A DNA stretch of 64,000 nucleotides from JBOZRQ01 sp050789255. Lineage in GTDB: Bacteria; Bacillota; Sulfobacillia; Symbiobacteriales; Symbiobacteriaceae. The notes below the pieces were generated by a model, which saw only the letters and a list, made by a program, of their open reading frames with translations, ran no database searches and was not told the DNA's origin. The translations under genes and the position numbers were made by a program. The DNA lies in the NCBI GenBank assembly GCA_050789255.1, contig JBOZRQ010000061.1:21254-85253 (forward strand), read 5' to 3'. Each line of letters begins with the position of its first letter. Position 1 is the stretch's first letter. Shown piece after piece: positions 16,847 through 24,979 of the stretch.

Positions 16847-18527
16847 CCGGCTGGCCTGGATTCTGGTGGGTCTCTCGGTCACCGTGGCCCTCTGTCTGGC
16901 GGGGTACCGGTTCTGGCTGAACTGGCAGGACCGCACGGTCGACCTGGTGCTCGACGGACGCAGCTACCGGCAGATGGCCCGGGAGACGCACGTCTCCTAT
17001 GAGGATTTGCTGAAGAGCCTCAAGCAGAGCGGGGCGACGGCGGTGGCGGTCGCTGAGCAGGACCTGGCCTCCATGCAGGAGGCGGGACTGCTGAAGGCGG
17101 TGACCGGCGCCAAGCTGCGGGAGCTTGCGGCCCGCGGCGAGGCGACGCTTCCGGCTGGCATTCATGATGGCTACACCTATGTCATGACCGACCGGGCGGA
17201 CGTGGCGGCCCGGATCCAGCGGCGCCTGCCCGCCGAGACCGTGCGGAGCGCGGCGCCCGGGCTGCTGGAGATCGCCATGGCCCAGGATGTGGTCGCACAG
17301 GTCACCTTTGGGTTTGATGCTCCGGACTTTGAAGCCGTGCAAGCCGCAGGGCTCCGTCCGGTGCCCCGGCCGGCAAACCGGGCCGGGGTTGACCCGAATC
17401 AGCTCCTTACCGAGGTCGCCGGGCTGGCGCCCGAGGCCCGGTCGGTGATCTTCCAGGGCCGGGAGGTGCTGGGGTATCCCGGCGGAATCGCCGGGACCGC
17501 CGAGGCCGTGAAGGCCCGCCACTGGGTGATCGGGTTGGTGGAGCAGCCGAGCGGGCAGGGGTACATTGTCCAGCAGGGCCAGGAGGAGCTGGCCGACCGG
17601 ACCGGCTACCGGGTCACCCGGGTGACGGCACAGCTGGACGGCGTGACCAGGCGGGGCGCCCGCATGCTGTACTTGAAGGGCCGGACGCCCGCTGAGGTGT
17701 CGGCGTTGAGTCAGCAACTCAGCGGCCTTGGCTACAAGCTTGGACTTCCCGGCGGGCTGAGCTACGTGCGGGTGGGCAGGCTGGTTACCGTGGTGCTCTC
17801 GCTTGCCCTGGCCGGGGTGTTGATCCTGATCAGCGGCGGGCACTGGCTGGTGGCTGCGGTGACCTTGCTGGCCGCCGTGGCGGGGCCGTACGTGGCGCCT
17901 GGCGCCGCCCTCTGGGCCCAGGCCGGCGCCCTGGGACTGATCCCGGTGCTGGCGCTGCTGTCCGGGCCCGGTGGGCCTGACGGCGACCCGGACGCGGGGC
18001 TTCGCCTGGGCTGGCGTCTCACCCGCTGGGTGAGCGGCGGGGTGGTCTGGGTTGCGGCGACGCTCTTCTCCGCACTGGCTGCCGCCATGGTGGCGGTAGC
18101 TTTGCGGGGCGCCCCCGCCGACCTGCTTGGCATCACGCCGCCACCCTCGGGCTGGCTGGCGGTGGGGCTGGCTGCCGTCGGGTACGCCGGCCTGCACACG
18201 GAGCGCTTCCGGTGGGACGCCACGGTAGGGAGGGGCCAGCTACTGGCCTTCGTGGCAGTGATCGTCTCACTGGGTGCTGCCCTTGCGTTCCCGGTGGTGG
18301 CCCCTGCGCTCGTGGGCCTTTCAGCCCTGGGTGGGCTACCCGCCGGAGCGTGGCGTCAGGCTGGCCTGGCGCTTGGCTTCGCCGGGGCCGTGGCCCTGGC
18401 CGTGGCTCCCGCCAGCGGCGCCCTCGTGGCGCTGGCCGGCGCAGGGATGGGCCTGGCCGTCTATGCTTACCATACTTACAGAGGCTCGGTGGGCCGTCAG
18501 GCCGACCGGGGAAGGGAGACCGCATAA
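16839..18527 (+). CDS. DUF5693-like membrane protein, second paralogue
   Basis: A 562-residue protein with GTG start, overlapping the previous gene by eight bases. It repeats the same plan: an N-terminal helix, an extracellular domain that opens with S-Y-E-D-L-L-K-S-L-K-Q-S-G-A-T-A-V-A-V (aligned with the first paralogue's EEMIQRYKEAG-TTLLI), then many membrane helices. It probably arose by tandem duplication and has diverged strongly. A heteromeric complex of the two with CsaB-pathway enzymes is possible but unproven. Its stop overlaps the csaB start codon (TAATG). Confidence 0.7.
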   Translation: MLNRLAWILVGLSVTVALCLAGYRFWLNWQDRTVDLVLDGRSYRQMARETHVSYEDLLKSLKQSGATAVAVAEQDLASMQEAGLLKAVTGAKLRELAARGEATLPAGIHDGYTYVMTDRADVAARIQRRLPAETVRSAAPGLLEIAMAQDVVAQVTFGFDAPDFEAVQAAGLRPVPRPANRAGVDPNQLLTEVAGLAPEARSVIFQGREVLGYPGGIAGTAEAVKARHWVIGLVEQPSGQGYIVQQGQEELADRTGYRVTRVTAQLDGVTRRGARMLYLKGRTPAEVSALSQQLSGLGYKLGLPGGLSYVRVGRLVTVVLSLALAGVLILISGGHWLVAAVTLLAAVAGPYVAPGAALWAQAGALGLIPVLALLSGPGGPDGDPDAGLRLGWRLTRWVSGGVVWVAATLFSALAAAMVAVALRGAPADLLGITPPPSGWLAVGLAAVGYAGLHTERFRWDATVGRGQLLAFVAVIVSLGAALAFPVVAPALVGLSALGGLPAGAWRQAGLALGFAGAVALAVAPASGALVALAGAGMGLAVYAYHTYRGSVGRQADRGRETA

Positions 18528-19636
18528 TGGCTGAGTTCCTGGTCTCCGGCTATTACGGCGATAACAACGCAGGCGACGAGGCAATCCTGGCCGGCATGAT
18601 GAAGGCCATCCGGGAGATCCACCCGGAGGCAGCGTTCGCCGCGATCTCCAAAAAGGCCGCCCGCACCCGGGCCGAGCACGGCATCACGGCGATCAGCCGC
18701 AACGACTTCAAGGCCACGTGGAGGGCGATCGCAGACGCTGACATGGTCATCTCCGGGGGCGGCAGCCTGCTGCAAGACCGGACCAGCGCCAAGTCCCTCA
18801 TGTATTACCTTGGCGTGATCACCATGGGCAAGCTGGCCCGCAAGCCGGTTATGCTGTACGCACAGGGCATCGGGCCTGTGGTGCGCCCTGCGAGTCGCCT
18901 TGTGATGCCGCCCGTGCTGAACGGGGTCGCACAGATCACTGTGCGGGACGCAGACTCCGCCGAGACGCTCCGCCAGCTCGGGGTGCGGCGCCCGCCCGTG
19001 GCGGTGACAGCCGACCCAGCCCTGGCGCTTGGGTCGTCCGACCCCGAGTGGGGCGCCGCCCTCCTGCGGGAGAGCGGGGTCGACCTGACCCGCCCGGTGC
19101 TGGGCGTTTCGGTGCGGCACTGGCGGGTGGAGGGGGCGCCCTGGGAGCCGGCCCTCGCCAAGGCGCTGGATGCCGTCGCCGAGGAGACGGGCGCCCAGGT
19201 GGTCTTCATTCCCCTGCAGTTGCCGCACGATATAGCCGCCTCTGAGGTTGTGCGCCAGTGCATGCAGAAGCCGGCGGTCATCGCCCACGGGGAGTACACG
19301 CAGGCCCATGTGCGGGCGCTGATCAGCCGTTGCGATGTGCTCCTGGGTCTTCGCTTTCACGCTCTCGTCTTCGCTGCCATGAACGGGGTCCCGCTGGTTG
19401 GGCTCTCGTACGACCCCAAGAACGACGCCTTCCTCCAGGCCCTCGGGGAGAGCGCGGCCAGCACCGTGGACAACCTGGACACCCAGGCCGTCGTGGCCGC
19501 CATCCGGCGAGCCCACGGCGAGGCCCAGGGCTTCCGGCAGCGCTTGCAGCATAGAATTGCGCAACTGACGCCCCTGTCGCACAGGAACGCCCAACTCGCC
19601 GTGCAACTGCTTCAGCAGAGAGGGATCATCAAATGA
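18527..19636 (+). CDS. csaB: Polysaccharide pyruvyl transferase CsaB
   Basis: A 369-residue enzyme that transfers pyruvate from PEP to a wall-polysaccharide sugar, creating the ketal that S-layer-homology domains bind. ATG 18527 overlaps the preceding stop and follows GAAGGGAG. The N-terminal GYYGDNNAGDEAIL, the central GGGSLLQDRTS and the C-terminal LGLRFHALVFAAMNGVP are the family signatures. Its presence predicts pyruvylated secondary wall polymer and SLH-anchored surface proteins in this organism. Overlaps the next gene by ATGA. Confidence 0.93.
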   Translation: MAEFLVSGYYGDNNAGDEAILAGMMKAIREIHPEAAFAAISKKAARTRAEHGITAISRNDFKATWRAIADADMVISGGGSLLQDRTSAKSLMYYLGVITMGKLARKPVMLYAQGIGPVVRPASRLVMPPVLNGVAQITVRDADSAETLRQLGVRRPPVAVTADPALALGSSDPEWGAALLRESGVDLTRPVLGVSVRHWRVEGAPWEPALAKALDAVAEETGAQVVFIPLQLPHDIAASEVVRQCMQKPAVIAHGEYTQAHVRALISRCDVLLGLRFHALVFAAMNGVPLVGLSYDPKNDAFLQALGESAASTVDNLDTQAVVAAIRRAHGEAQGFRQRLQHRIAQLTPLSHRNAQLAVQLLQQRGIIK

Positions 19637-20367
19637 GTCGCACCCAGATTCTCGCCATAGGCGTCGACAAGGTGACCATGCAGGAGGCGGTCGACCGCTG
19701 CCTGGCGTGGATGGAGACCCGCCAGCCCCACCTTGTGGTCACGCCGAACGCCGAGATCGCCTACGCCGCCACCCACGACCCGTCGCTCGCCGAGATCATC
19801 AACAAAGCGGACCTCGTGATTGCCGACGGCGCCGGGGTGGTGCTGGGCGCCAAGATCCTGGGCGACCCCGTGCCCGAGAAGGTGGCCGGGGTCAACCTGT
19901 CCACGAACCTGCTAAAAGCGATGTCCCAGCGGGGGCGCGGGCGTATCTACCTGCTCGGCGCCCGACCTGAGTCGGTCGCAAAAGCGGTGGAGAGCATTCG
20001 GCAAAACTATCCGGGCGTCACGCTGGCCGGGTATCACGACGGCTTCTTCACGCCCGAGGAGGAGCCCGCCATTCTCGAAGAGATCCGCAAGGCGGATGTC
20101 GACCTGCTGGTGGTCGGGCTTGGGTCCCCCCGCCAGGAGCGCTGGCTGCACGAGCACCTGCCCCGGTTGGGCGCCCGCGTCGGCATTGGGGCTGGCGGCA
20201 CCATCGACACCTGGGCCGGGATCTCTCCACGGGCGCCGGAGTGGATGATCAAGGCGAACCTGGAGTGGCTGTTCCGGGTGGTGAAGCTCGGCCGGTACAG
20301 CCGCAGCTTGCCGCCGCTGTTCAAGTTTGCTCTGGCGGTCTTCGCCAGGAGATTGCGAGGCCGGTAG
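19633..20367 (+). CDS. tagA: WecG/TagA/CpsF-family glycosyltransferase (GT26)
   Basis: A 244-residue enzyme. TagA adds ManNAc to GlcNAc-PP-undecaprenol, the committed step of the linkage unit that joins wall polymers to peptidoglycan. Family signatures are the VTPNAEIAYAA region, DGAGVV (catalytic Asp region), LLGARPESV and VGLGSPRQERWL. The gene starts inside the end of csaB (ATGA), so both enzymes of the same polymer pathway are coupled. Confidence 0.92.
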   Translation: MSRTQILAIGVDKVTMQEAVDRCLAWMETRQPHLVVTPNAEIAYAATHDPSLAEIINKADLVIADGAGVVLGAKILGDPVPEKVAGVNLSTNLLKAMSQRGRGRIYLLGARPESVAKAVESIRQNYPGVTLAGYHDGFFTPEEEPAILEEIRKADVDLLVVGLGSPRQERWLHEHLPRLGARVGIGAGGTIDTWAGISPRAPEWMIKANLEWLFRVVKLGRYSRSLPPLFKFALAVFARRLRGR

Positions 20368-20368
20368 C

Positions 20369-21097
20369 ATGCGGATTGGACTGTTTGGTGACATTCATTC
20401 CAACTACCACGCCCTGGAGGCCGTCCTTGCGGACATGGCCCACCGGGGCGTCGACCATATGGTCTGCCTGGGCGATATCACGCTGAAGGGGCCCATGCCG
20501 AAGGAGTGTGTGGACCGCGTGCGCGCCCTGGGCTGCCCGGTGGTGCTGGGCAACGCCGACGGCTGCTACCATCCGGACTTCGCTCCCTCGCGCTACCCGC
20601 CGCGCAACCAGAGCCAGGTGGAGATCATTGCCGACTTTGAGCGCCACTGCGCCGCGTTGACCGCGGATGACCGGGAGTGGCTGCAAAGCCTGCCCCTGAC
20701 CCATACCGAGGTGGCGGACAAGTGCCGCATGGACTTTTGCCACGCCGTTCCGCACAGCAACTACGTGTTGCTCTGGCCCTGGTCGCCGAACGACGAGTTC
20801 GAGGTGCTGCGGGTAGACCCCCAGACCAAGTTGGCGGCCTTTGGGCACAACCACCGCGCCTTTCTCCGGACCGTGCACGGCATGCTGGTAATCAACGCCG
20901 GTAGCGTGGGGGCGCCCTTCGACGGCGACTACCGGCCGGGGTACGTGATTATTGAGGCTGAGGGCGGCGCCCTTTCCGCCCAGATCATTCGGGTTCCCTA
21001 CGACCCGGAGCCGGCGATTAAGGCTGCACAGCAGCTTGGGATGCGGGGCTGGGAGCTTTTTGCCCACACCGCCCGCACCGGGCAGTTTCCGGGATAA
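20369..21097 (+). CDS. Calcineurin-like metallophosphoesterase (YfcE/MJ0936 type)
   Basis: A 242-residue protein from ATG 20369, chosen because it follows GCGAGG and starts directly with the first metal motif. Motifs in order: GDIHSNYHAL, GDIT, GNADG, and FGHNHRAF near the C-terminus, the metal ligands of the family. It should hydrolyse a phosphodiester or phosphomonoester. It starts one base after tagA stops, so it belongs to the same transcript; a role in removing lipid-linked intermediates is only a guess. Confidence 0.85.
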   Translation: MRIGLFGDIHSNYHALEAVLADMAHRGVDHMVCLGDITLKGPMPKECVDRVRALGCPVVLGNADGCYHPDFAPSRYPPRNQSQVEIIADFERHCAALTADDREWLQSLPLTHTEVADKCRMDFCHAVPHSNYVLLWPWSPNDEFEVLRVDPQTKLAAFGHNHRAFLRTVHGMLVINAGSVGAPFDGDYRPGYVIIEAEGGALSAQIIRVPYDPEPAIKAAQQLGMRGWELFAHTARTGQFPG

Positions 21098-21114
21098 CGT
21101 CTACGGAGGCTTCT

Positions 21115-22092
21115 ATGCTCTATACACTGCGCCCCATCCGGCTGCCGGAGGATTATGCCGGCATCGCTCGGGTACTTAATGCGAACCAACCTGAACCCAT
21201 CTCCGCCGAGAAACTGGCTGACGACGATAATCATATGCCGAAACAGAACATCCCCCGGGTGAACGAAGAGGGCCGCCTGACCGGGTTCTATCGGGAGCGG
21301 GTAGTCGCTGTGGACGACCACGGCGCGATTGTGGGATACCTTGTCGGTTGGAGGGCGCCCTGGACGCAGCCGGGCTACATCAACAGCACCCTGGTGGTCG
21401 ACCCGGCGTACTGGGGCCAGGGGATCGGCTCGGCCCTGGCGGATCATCTGGTCAATTGGGCCCGGCAGTTGGGCGCCTCGCTGGTGCAGTCCGAAATGCG
21501 GGACAACGTACCGGGGGGTCGGGCCTTCGCCGAGAAGCGGGGCTTTGCCATCGATCGGCACGGATTTGAGTCGACGCTGGACCTGGCCGCCTTCGACCCG
21601 GCGCCCTTCGCAGGCGTGGTGGAGAGTGTTCAGGCCAGTGGGATTCGGTTCTCCACGCTAGCCGCCGAGCCCGACGCCGAAGCTGAGCAAGCGCTGTACA
21701 CGCTCTTTTATGAAACTCGGGACGTTCCCTGGCTGGAAGACGATGCGGTTCTGCCGTTCAATGCCTGGCGGAAATGGATCCTAGAACTGTCCAACCCGGA
21801 GGATGTGCTCCTCGCCTATGACGGCGCCCGGCTGGTTGGCACCTCGATCCTGGTGCGGAACAAAGAGACCCGGGCACTCTACAACGAGTACACGGGTGTT
21901 CTGCGGGCCTATCGCGGTCGGAAGATCGCCTTAACGCTCAAATTGCTCACCATCCGCATCGGGCAGGAGAGCGGGGCACCTTACATCCGCACGGACAACG
22001 ACTCGGCGAACGAGCCGATGCTAGGGATCAACCGGCGACTTGGATATGTACCGGCGCCGGGTCTCTACCGGATTCGCAAGCCGCTGTCATAG
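21115..22092 (+). CDS. Two-domain GNAT acetyltransferase
   Basis: A 325-residue protein with an N-terminal GNAT fold (about 1-160; acetyl-CoA loop near VVDPAYWGQGIGSALADHL) and a second, more degenerate GNAT-like half (about 165-325; TGVLRAYRGRKIALTLK). The two-domain plan resembles mycothiol-synthase-like acetyltransferases; the substrate is unknown. GGAGG lies six bases before the ATG. Its stop codon overlaps, in opposite direction, the stop of the next gene, which encodes a similar protein. Confidence 0.8.
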   Translation: MLYTLRPIRLPEDYAGIARVLNANQPEPISAEKLADDDNHMPKQNIPRVNEEGRLTGFYRERVVAVDDHGAIVGYLVGWRAPWTQPGYINSTLVVDPAYWGQGIGSALADHLVNWARQLGASLVQSEMRDNVPGGRAFAEKRGFAIDRHGFESTLDLAAFDPAPFAGVVESVQASGIRFSTLAAEPDAEAEQALYTLFYETRDVPWLEDDAVLPFNAWRKWILELSNPEDVLLAYDGARLVGTSILVRNKETRALYNEYTGVLRAYRGRKIALTLKLLTIRIGQESGAPYIRTDNDSANEPMLGINRRLGYVPAPGLYRIRKPLS

Positions 22093-22998
22093 GGCCTTCT
22101 GGAGGCGGACTTCGGCCCGGCGCACCTGGAAACCCAGCGCCTCATTGGCCTTCTTCATGGGAAGGTTGGCCTGCAGGGTCGAGGTTCGGACCTCCCGGAA
22201 GCCGTGCGCCAGCCCATACTCGGTGATCCGCCACTTCAGGGCCCTGGCCAAGCCTCGGCCCCGGTAGGCGGGGATCACGCCCGTGAACCACTGCCCGAGC
22301 CAGTCCTCGCTGGGGCTGGCGTAGCTGATGCCCACGTAGGCACCGCCATCCTTGGCGAGGAAGAAACACTGGTGCAGGACCCTGGGGTCTCGGACCCGCT
22401 TGTGGAAGAACTCCAGCGTCGGCGGGATGAATGGCTCCCCGGTGGGGACGTCGGCGAAGCAAGCGTTCTGCATCTCGTGGATGGCAGGGAGGCAGGCCTC
22501 CCCGTACCGCTCAAGCTCCGAGGCCAGGGTGACGATCTCCACAGAGCCAAGGTCAAAGGTCGGCCGTGGCGGGAGCGAGGACAGGTCCTGGGTCAGTTTG
22601 AGCATGCGCTGGTACTCCCGGAAGCCCCGGCGCTCAAAGTAGGCGATGGAACCAGGGTCTGAGTCCTGTACTCGTACCCGGGCTGTGTGGGCTCCCATGG
22701 CTTTGAGATCGTCCAGCAGTTGCTCAAGCAGTCGGGTGCCGGCGCCCTGCCCGCGGAAGGCTGGCTCTACGCCCAGTGACAGCCGGTACTCCCCGGAGTC
22801 CGGCGGATAGGCCGGATCGGGTCGGGCGCAGCCGTATCCGACGACACGGCCCGATTCCGTCGCAATCCACAGGCGTGAATGCTCCGGCTGCGACCGCCAC
22901 AACTCCGGATCCTCACGCCGCTCCGGGTCGATGGCGACGCTCAGCCCCACAACGATATCGGTGTCGGCAACCGTGGGTGTCCGAAGGTCCAGCTTCAT
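22087..22998 (-). CDS. Two-domain GNAT acetyltransferase
   Basis: A 303-residue relative of the convergent neighbour. ATG 22998 is favoured by a perfect AAGGAGG five to six bases upstream; a longer frame exists but contains a terminator-like hairpin. The first GNAT domain has VEPAFRGQGAGTRLLEQLL, the second VIPAYRGRGLARALKW, both acetyl-CoA P-loops intact. The genes at 21115 and 22087 share the two-domain architecture and overlap by six bases at their 3' ends. Substrate unknown. Confidence 0.82.
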   Translation of the reverse strand: MKLDLRTPTVADTDIVVGLSVAIDPERREDPELWRSQPEHSRLWIATESGRVVGYGCARPDPAYPPDSGEYRLSLGVEPAFRGQGAGTRLLEQLLDDLKAMGAHTARVRVQDSDPGSIAYFERRGFREYQRMLKLTQDLSSLPPRPTFDLGSVEIVTLASELERYGEACLPAIHEMQNACFADVPTGEPFIPPTLEFFHKRVRDPRVLHQCFFLAKDGGAYVGISYASPSEDWLGQWFTGVIPAYRGRGLARALKWRITEYGLAHGFREVRTSTLQANLPMKKANEALGFQVRRAEVRLQKAL

Positions 22999-23051
22999 AG
23001 CTTCCTCCTTGGGCAACATCGATATTTTAACAGTACGAAGCTGCTTGCCAT

Positions 23052-23082
23052 AAACCTCCTCACCTGTTCGGGGAGGTTTTTT
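23052..23082 (+). terminator. Intrinsic terminator reading on the plus strand
   Basis: AAACCTCC (23052-23059) pairs with GGAGGTTT (23072-23079), with a T6 run at 23077-23082. It faces rightward but lies beyond a minus-strand gene, so the transcript it ends must come through the antisense of the 22087-22998 gene. Confidence 0.75.
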
Positions 23083-23093
23083 CATTCCCCCTC

Positions 23094-23153
23094 TTGGCAG
23101 GACTGCCGCAATGATGTAGCCTAGATTTACGAGGTATCGTAATCCGAGGTATC
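23094..23153 (+). promoter_or_regulatory. PadR-gene promoter with palindromic operator
   Basis: TTGGCA (23094-23099) and a weak TAGCCT (23117-23122) are 17 bases apart. Just downstream is a 16-base palindrome with a four-base centre, TTACGAGGTATCGTAA (23127-23142), and its core CGAGGTATC recurs at 23145-23153. The site lies over the expected transcription start and fits autorepression by the PadR protein. Confidence 0.55.
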
Positions 23154-23169
23154 TTCAGGAGGCGCCGGC

Positions 23170-23505
23170 ATGTCGGTGAACAAGGAGCTTCTAAAGGGCA
23201 GCACCGTGATTCTGATCCTGTCCCTGCTGAATCGTGAGCCCATGTACGGGTACCAGATGATCACCGAAATCGAGCGCAACTCCAGCGGGGTCTTCAGCTT
23301 CAAGGAGGGTACCCTGTATCCCATCCTGCACGCGTTGGAGTCGGAGGGACATGTGGAGGCCTACTGGACCGAGAATGAAGGGGAACGCAAGCGCAAGTAC
23401 TACCGCATTACCGACGAGGGCCGGGGCCACCTGAAGGAGAAGCTGAGCGAGTGGAGCGTCTTCCGCTCGGCGGTCGATCGGGTCATCGGGGGTGCCGGCG
23501 TATGA
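23170..23505 (+). CDS. PadR-family transcriptional regulator
   Basis: A 111-residue winged-helix protein. The motif L-x-R-EPMYGYQM-I followed by FKEGTLYPILHALESEGHVEAYW and KYYRITDEGR is the PadR signature. AGGAGG precedes the ATG. It is translationally coupled (ATGA) to the membrane protein at 23502, a common pairing in Firmicutes in which PadR represses the linked membrane-protein gene. The palindrome in the leader is the probable operator. Confidence 0.9.
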   Translation: MSVNKELLKGSTVILILSLLNREPMYGYQMITEIERNSSGVFSFKEGTLYPILHALESEGHVEAYWTENEGERKRKYYRITDEGRGHLKEKLSEWSVFRSAVDRVIGGAGV

Positions 23506-24755
23506 ACCTGAGGGTCGAGGCATACCTGGACGAGGTCTGCGCCCGGGTCAAGTGCCACGAGGTCCACACGGAGATCCGTCAGGAGCTGGAGAGCCACCTG
23601 GGCGACCTCATCGACCACCACCGGGAGGCGGGCCTCTCCGAAGAGCAGGCGGTGGACGCCGCCCTCGCCCACATGGGGGACGCGCAAACCACCGGAGACC
23701 AACTTAACGCCGCACACCGGCCCCGGACCGAGTGGGGGCTGATCGGGGCCACCGCTCTGTTCGTCTTGCTTGGGCTCTGGGCGACGTACGCGTGGTCATC
23801 CGGGCCCGACTCCCTTGTGCGTCAGCTGATCTGGACCTCCTTGGGGCTGGGCGCTGGCGCAGTCGCCTTCTTCTTCGACTACCGCCGCCTGTACCGGTTC
23901 GCGTGGCCGGCCTTCGCCGTCACCTTGACCGGGATGGTTGTAGTAAGGTACTGGAGCATGTTGACGGACCGCCATGACTTTCTGCTGAGCCGGAGTCCCA
24001 TGCTGCTGACCATCGCCCTGGCGGGCATCTTTGCGAACTGGAACTGGAGCGACTGGAGAGCCATGTGGAAGGCGTTAGCCTTGCTGGCTGCGCCCGTGCT
24101 GGTCTACCTGTGGGCACCGAGTATGTCGTCTGCCGCTCAGTATGGTGGCAGCTTCCTGGTGCTCCTCCTGGCTTCCAAGCCTAAGCGGTGGCAACTGGGT
24201 GTCATTGCTGCAGCAGGCGTAGCGTCTGCCTCAGCCCTTCTGACCTGGTTCTTATGGTACGAGTACCGTGTCCAACGGCTCATGGTCTGGCTGGATCCTA
24301 ACCGGGACCCCGTGGGCGCCGGCTACCAGGTGGTACAGTCGCGCCTGGCGATCAAGGGCGCCGGACTCTGGGGACGGGGTGCCTCCGCTGCGTTGAATCA
24401 CCACCTTCCTAACGCCTCTTCGGAGTTCATCTTTCCATTCCTCGTCTATGCGTTGGGCTGGGTGGCCGGAGCGGCCATCGTGATCCTGGCGACCCTCTTT
24501 GTAGCCAGGCTGCTGAAGGTGGCAGGCCAAATTCGGGACCGGTTCGGGCGATTCGTGGTGATCGCCGTAGTTGCCGCCTTCGCCGTGCAGTTCGCCTCTA
24601 ACCTCCTCATGACGGTTGGCTGGCTTCCCACCATGGGCGTCTCGCTGCCGTTCATCTCCTTCGGTTCCCAGCAGGTACTGCAAATGGCCGCGGTGGGCCT
24701 GGCCCTGAGCGTCTTCCGCCGCAAGGATATGGGGCGCACACCACATCTCGGGTAG
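23502..24755 (+). CDS. SEDS (FtsW/RodA/SpoVE) family protein with N-terminal prefix domain
   Basis: A 417-residue protein. Residues 1-70 are soluble and helical, including EAYLDEVCARV and LSEEQAVDAALAHMGD, like the 'permease prefix' domain of PadR-linked membrane proteins. Residues about 75-415 carry around ten helices with SEDS landmarks: the P-x-x-SSEFIF region and LPTMGVSLPFISFGS near the end. In glycan-polymerising FtsW and RodA the first landmark is H-T-DFIF; here the functional Asp is Glu, so activity may be altered. Probably a regulated, specialised peptidoglycan-related protein rather than the main FtsW. Confidence 0.82.
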   Translation: MNLRVEAYLDEVCARVKCHEVHTEIRQELESHLGDLIDHHREAGLSEEQAVDAALAHMGDAQTTGDQLNAAHRPRTEWGLIGATALFVLLGLWATYAWSSGPDSLVRQLIWTSLGLGAGAVAFFFDYRRLYRFAWPAFAVTLTGMVVVRYWSMLTDRHDFLLSRSPMLLTIALAGIFANWNWSDWRAMWKALALLAAPVLVYLWAPSMSSAAQYGGSFLVLLLASKPKRWQLGVIAAAGVASASALLTWFLWYEYRVQRLMVWLDPNRDPVGAGYQVVQSRLAIKGAGLWGRGASAALNHHLPNASSEFIFPFLVYALGWVAGAAIVILATLFVARLLKVAGQIRDRFGRFVVIAVVAAFAVQFASNLLMTVGWLPTMGVSLPFISFGSQQVLQMAAVGLALSVFRRKDMGRTPHLG

Positions 24756-24760
24756 AGAAA

Positions 24761-24784
24761 GGCGAGGGGATTGTACCCCTCGCC
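24761..24784 (+). terminator. Terminator after the PadR-SEDS operon
   Basis: GGCGAGGGG (24761-24769) pairs with CCCCTCGCC (24776-24784) around ATTGTA, then ATTTC. The interval from here to 24979 is A+T-richer and holds no gene I can support; it should contain the ftsE promoter, but I see no convincing -35/-10 pair. Confidence 0.65.
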
Positions 24785-24979
24785 ATTTCAATGCTCGATA
24801 ATTCCATTGGGACCAGAAACCACAATGAACGGAATTCCGTCGAAGGTAGAGGGATGACATCGGATACTGTCGAAATCCCGTAGATGTCAGCAGAAAGTTG
24901 ATCGTTCCACCGCGACGACCACCCGAATCACGCTGTAAACGGACGCAGCCTTTATCTAGTGCCGGGGAGTGAAACCCAG

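Noticed and set aside
24785..24979. Gap before ftsE considered for a riboswitch or small RNA
   Set aside because: It is A+T-richer and contains small palindromes such as GGAATTCC, but I could not build a stable, recognisable structure or an intrinsic terminator from it.
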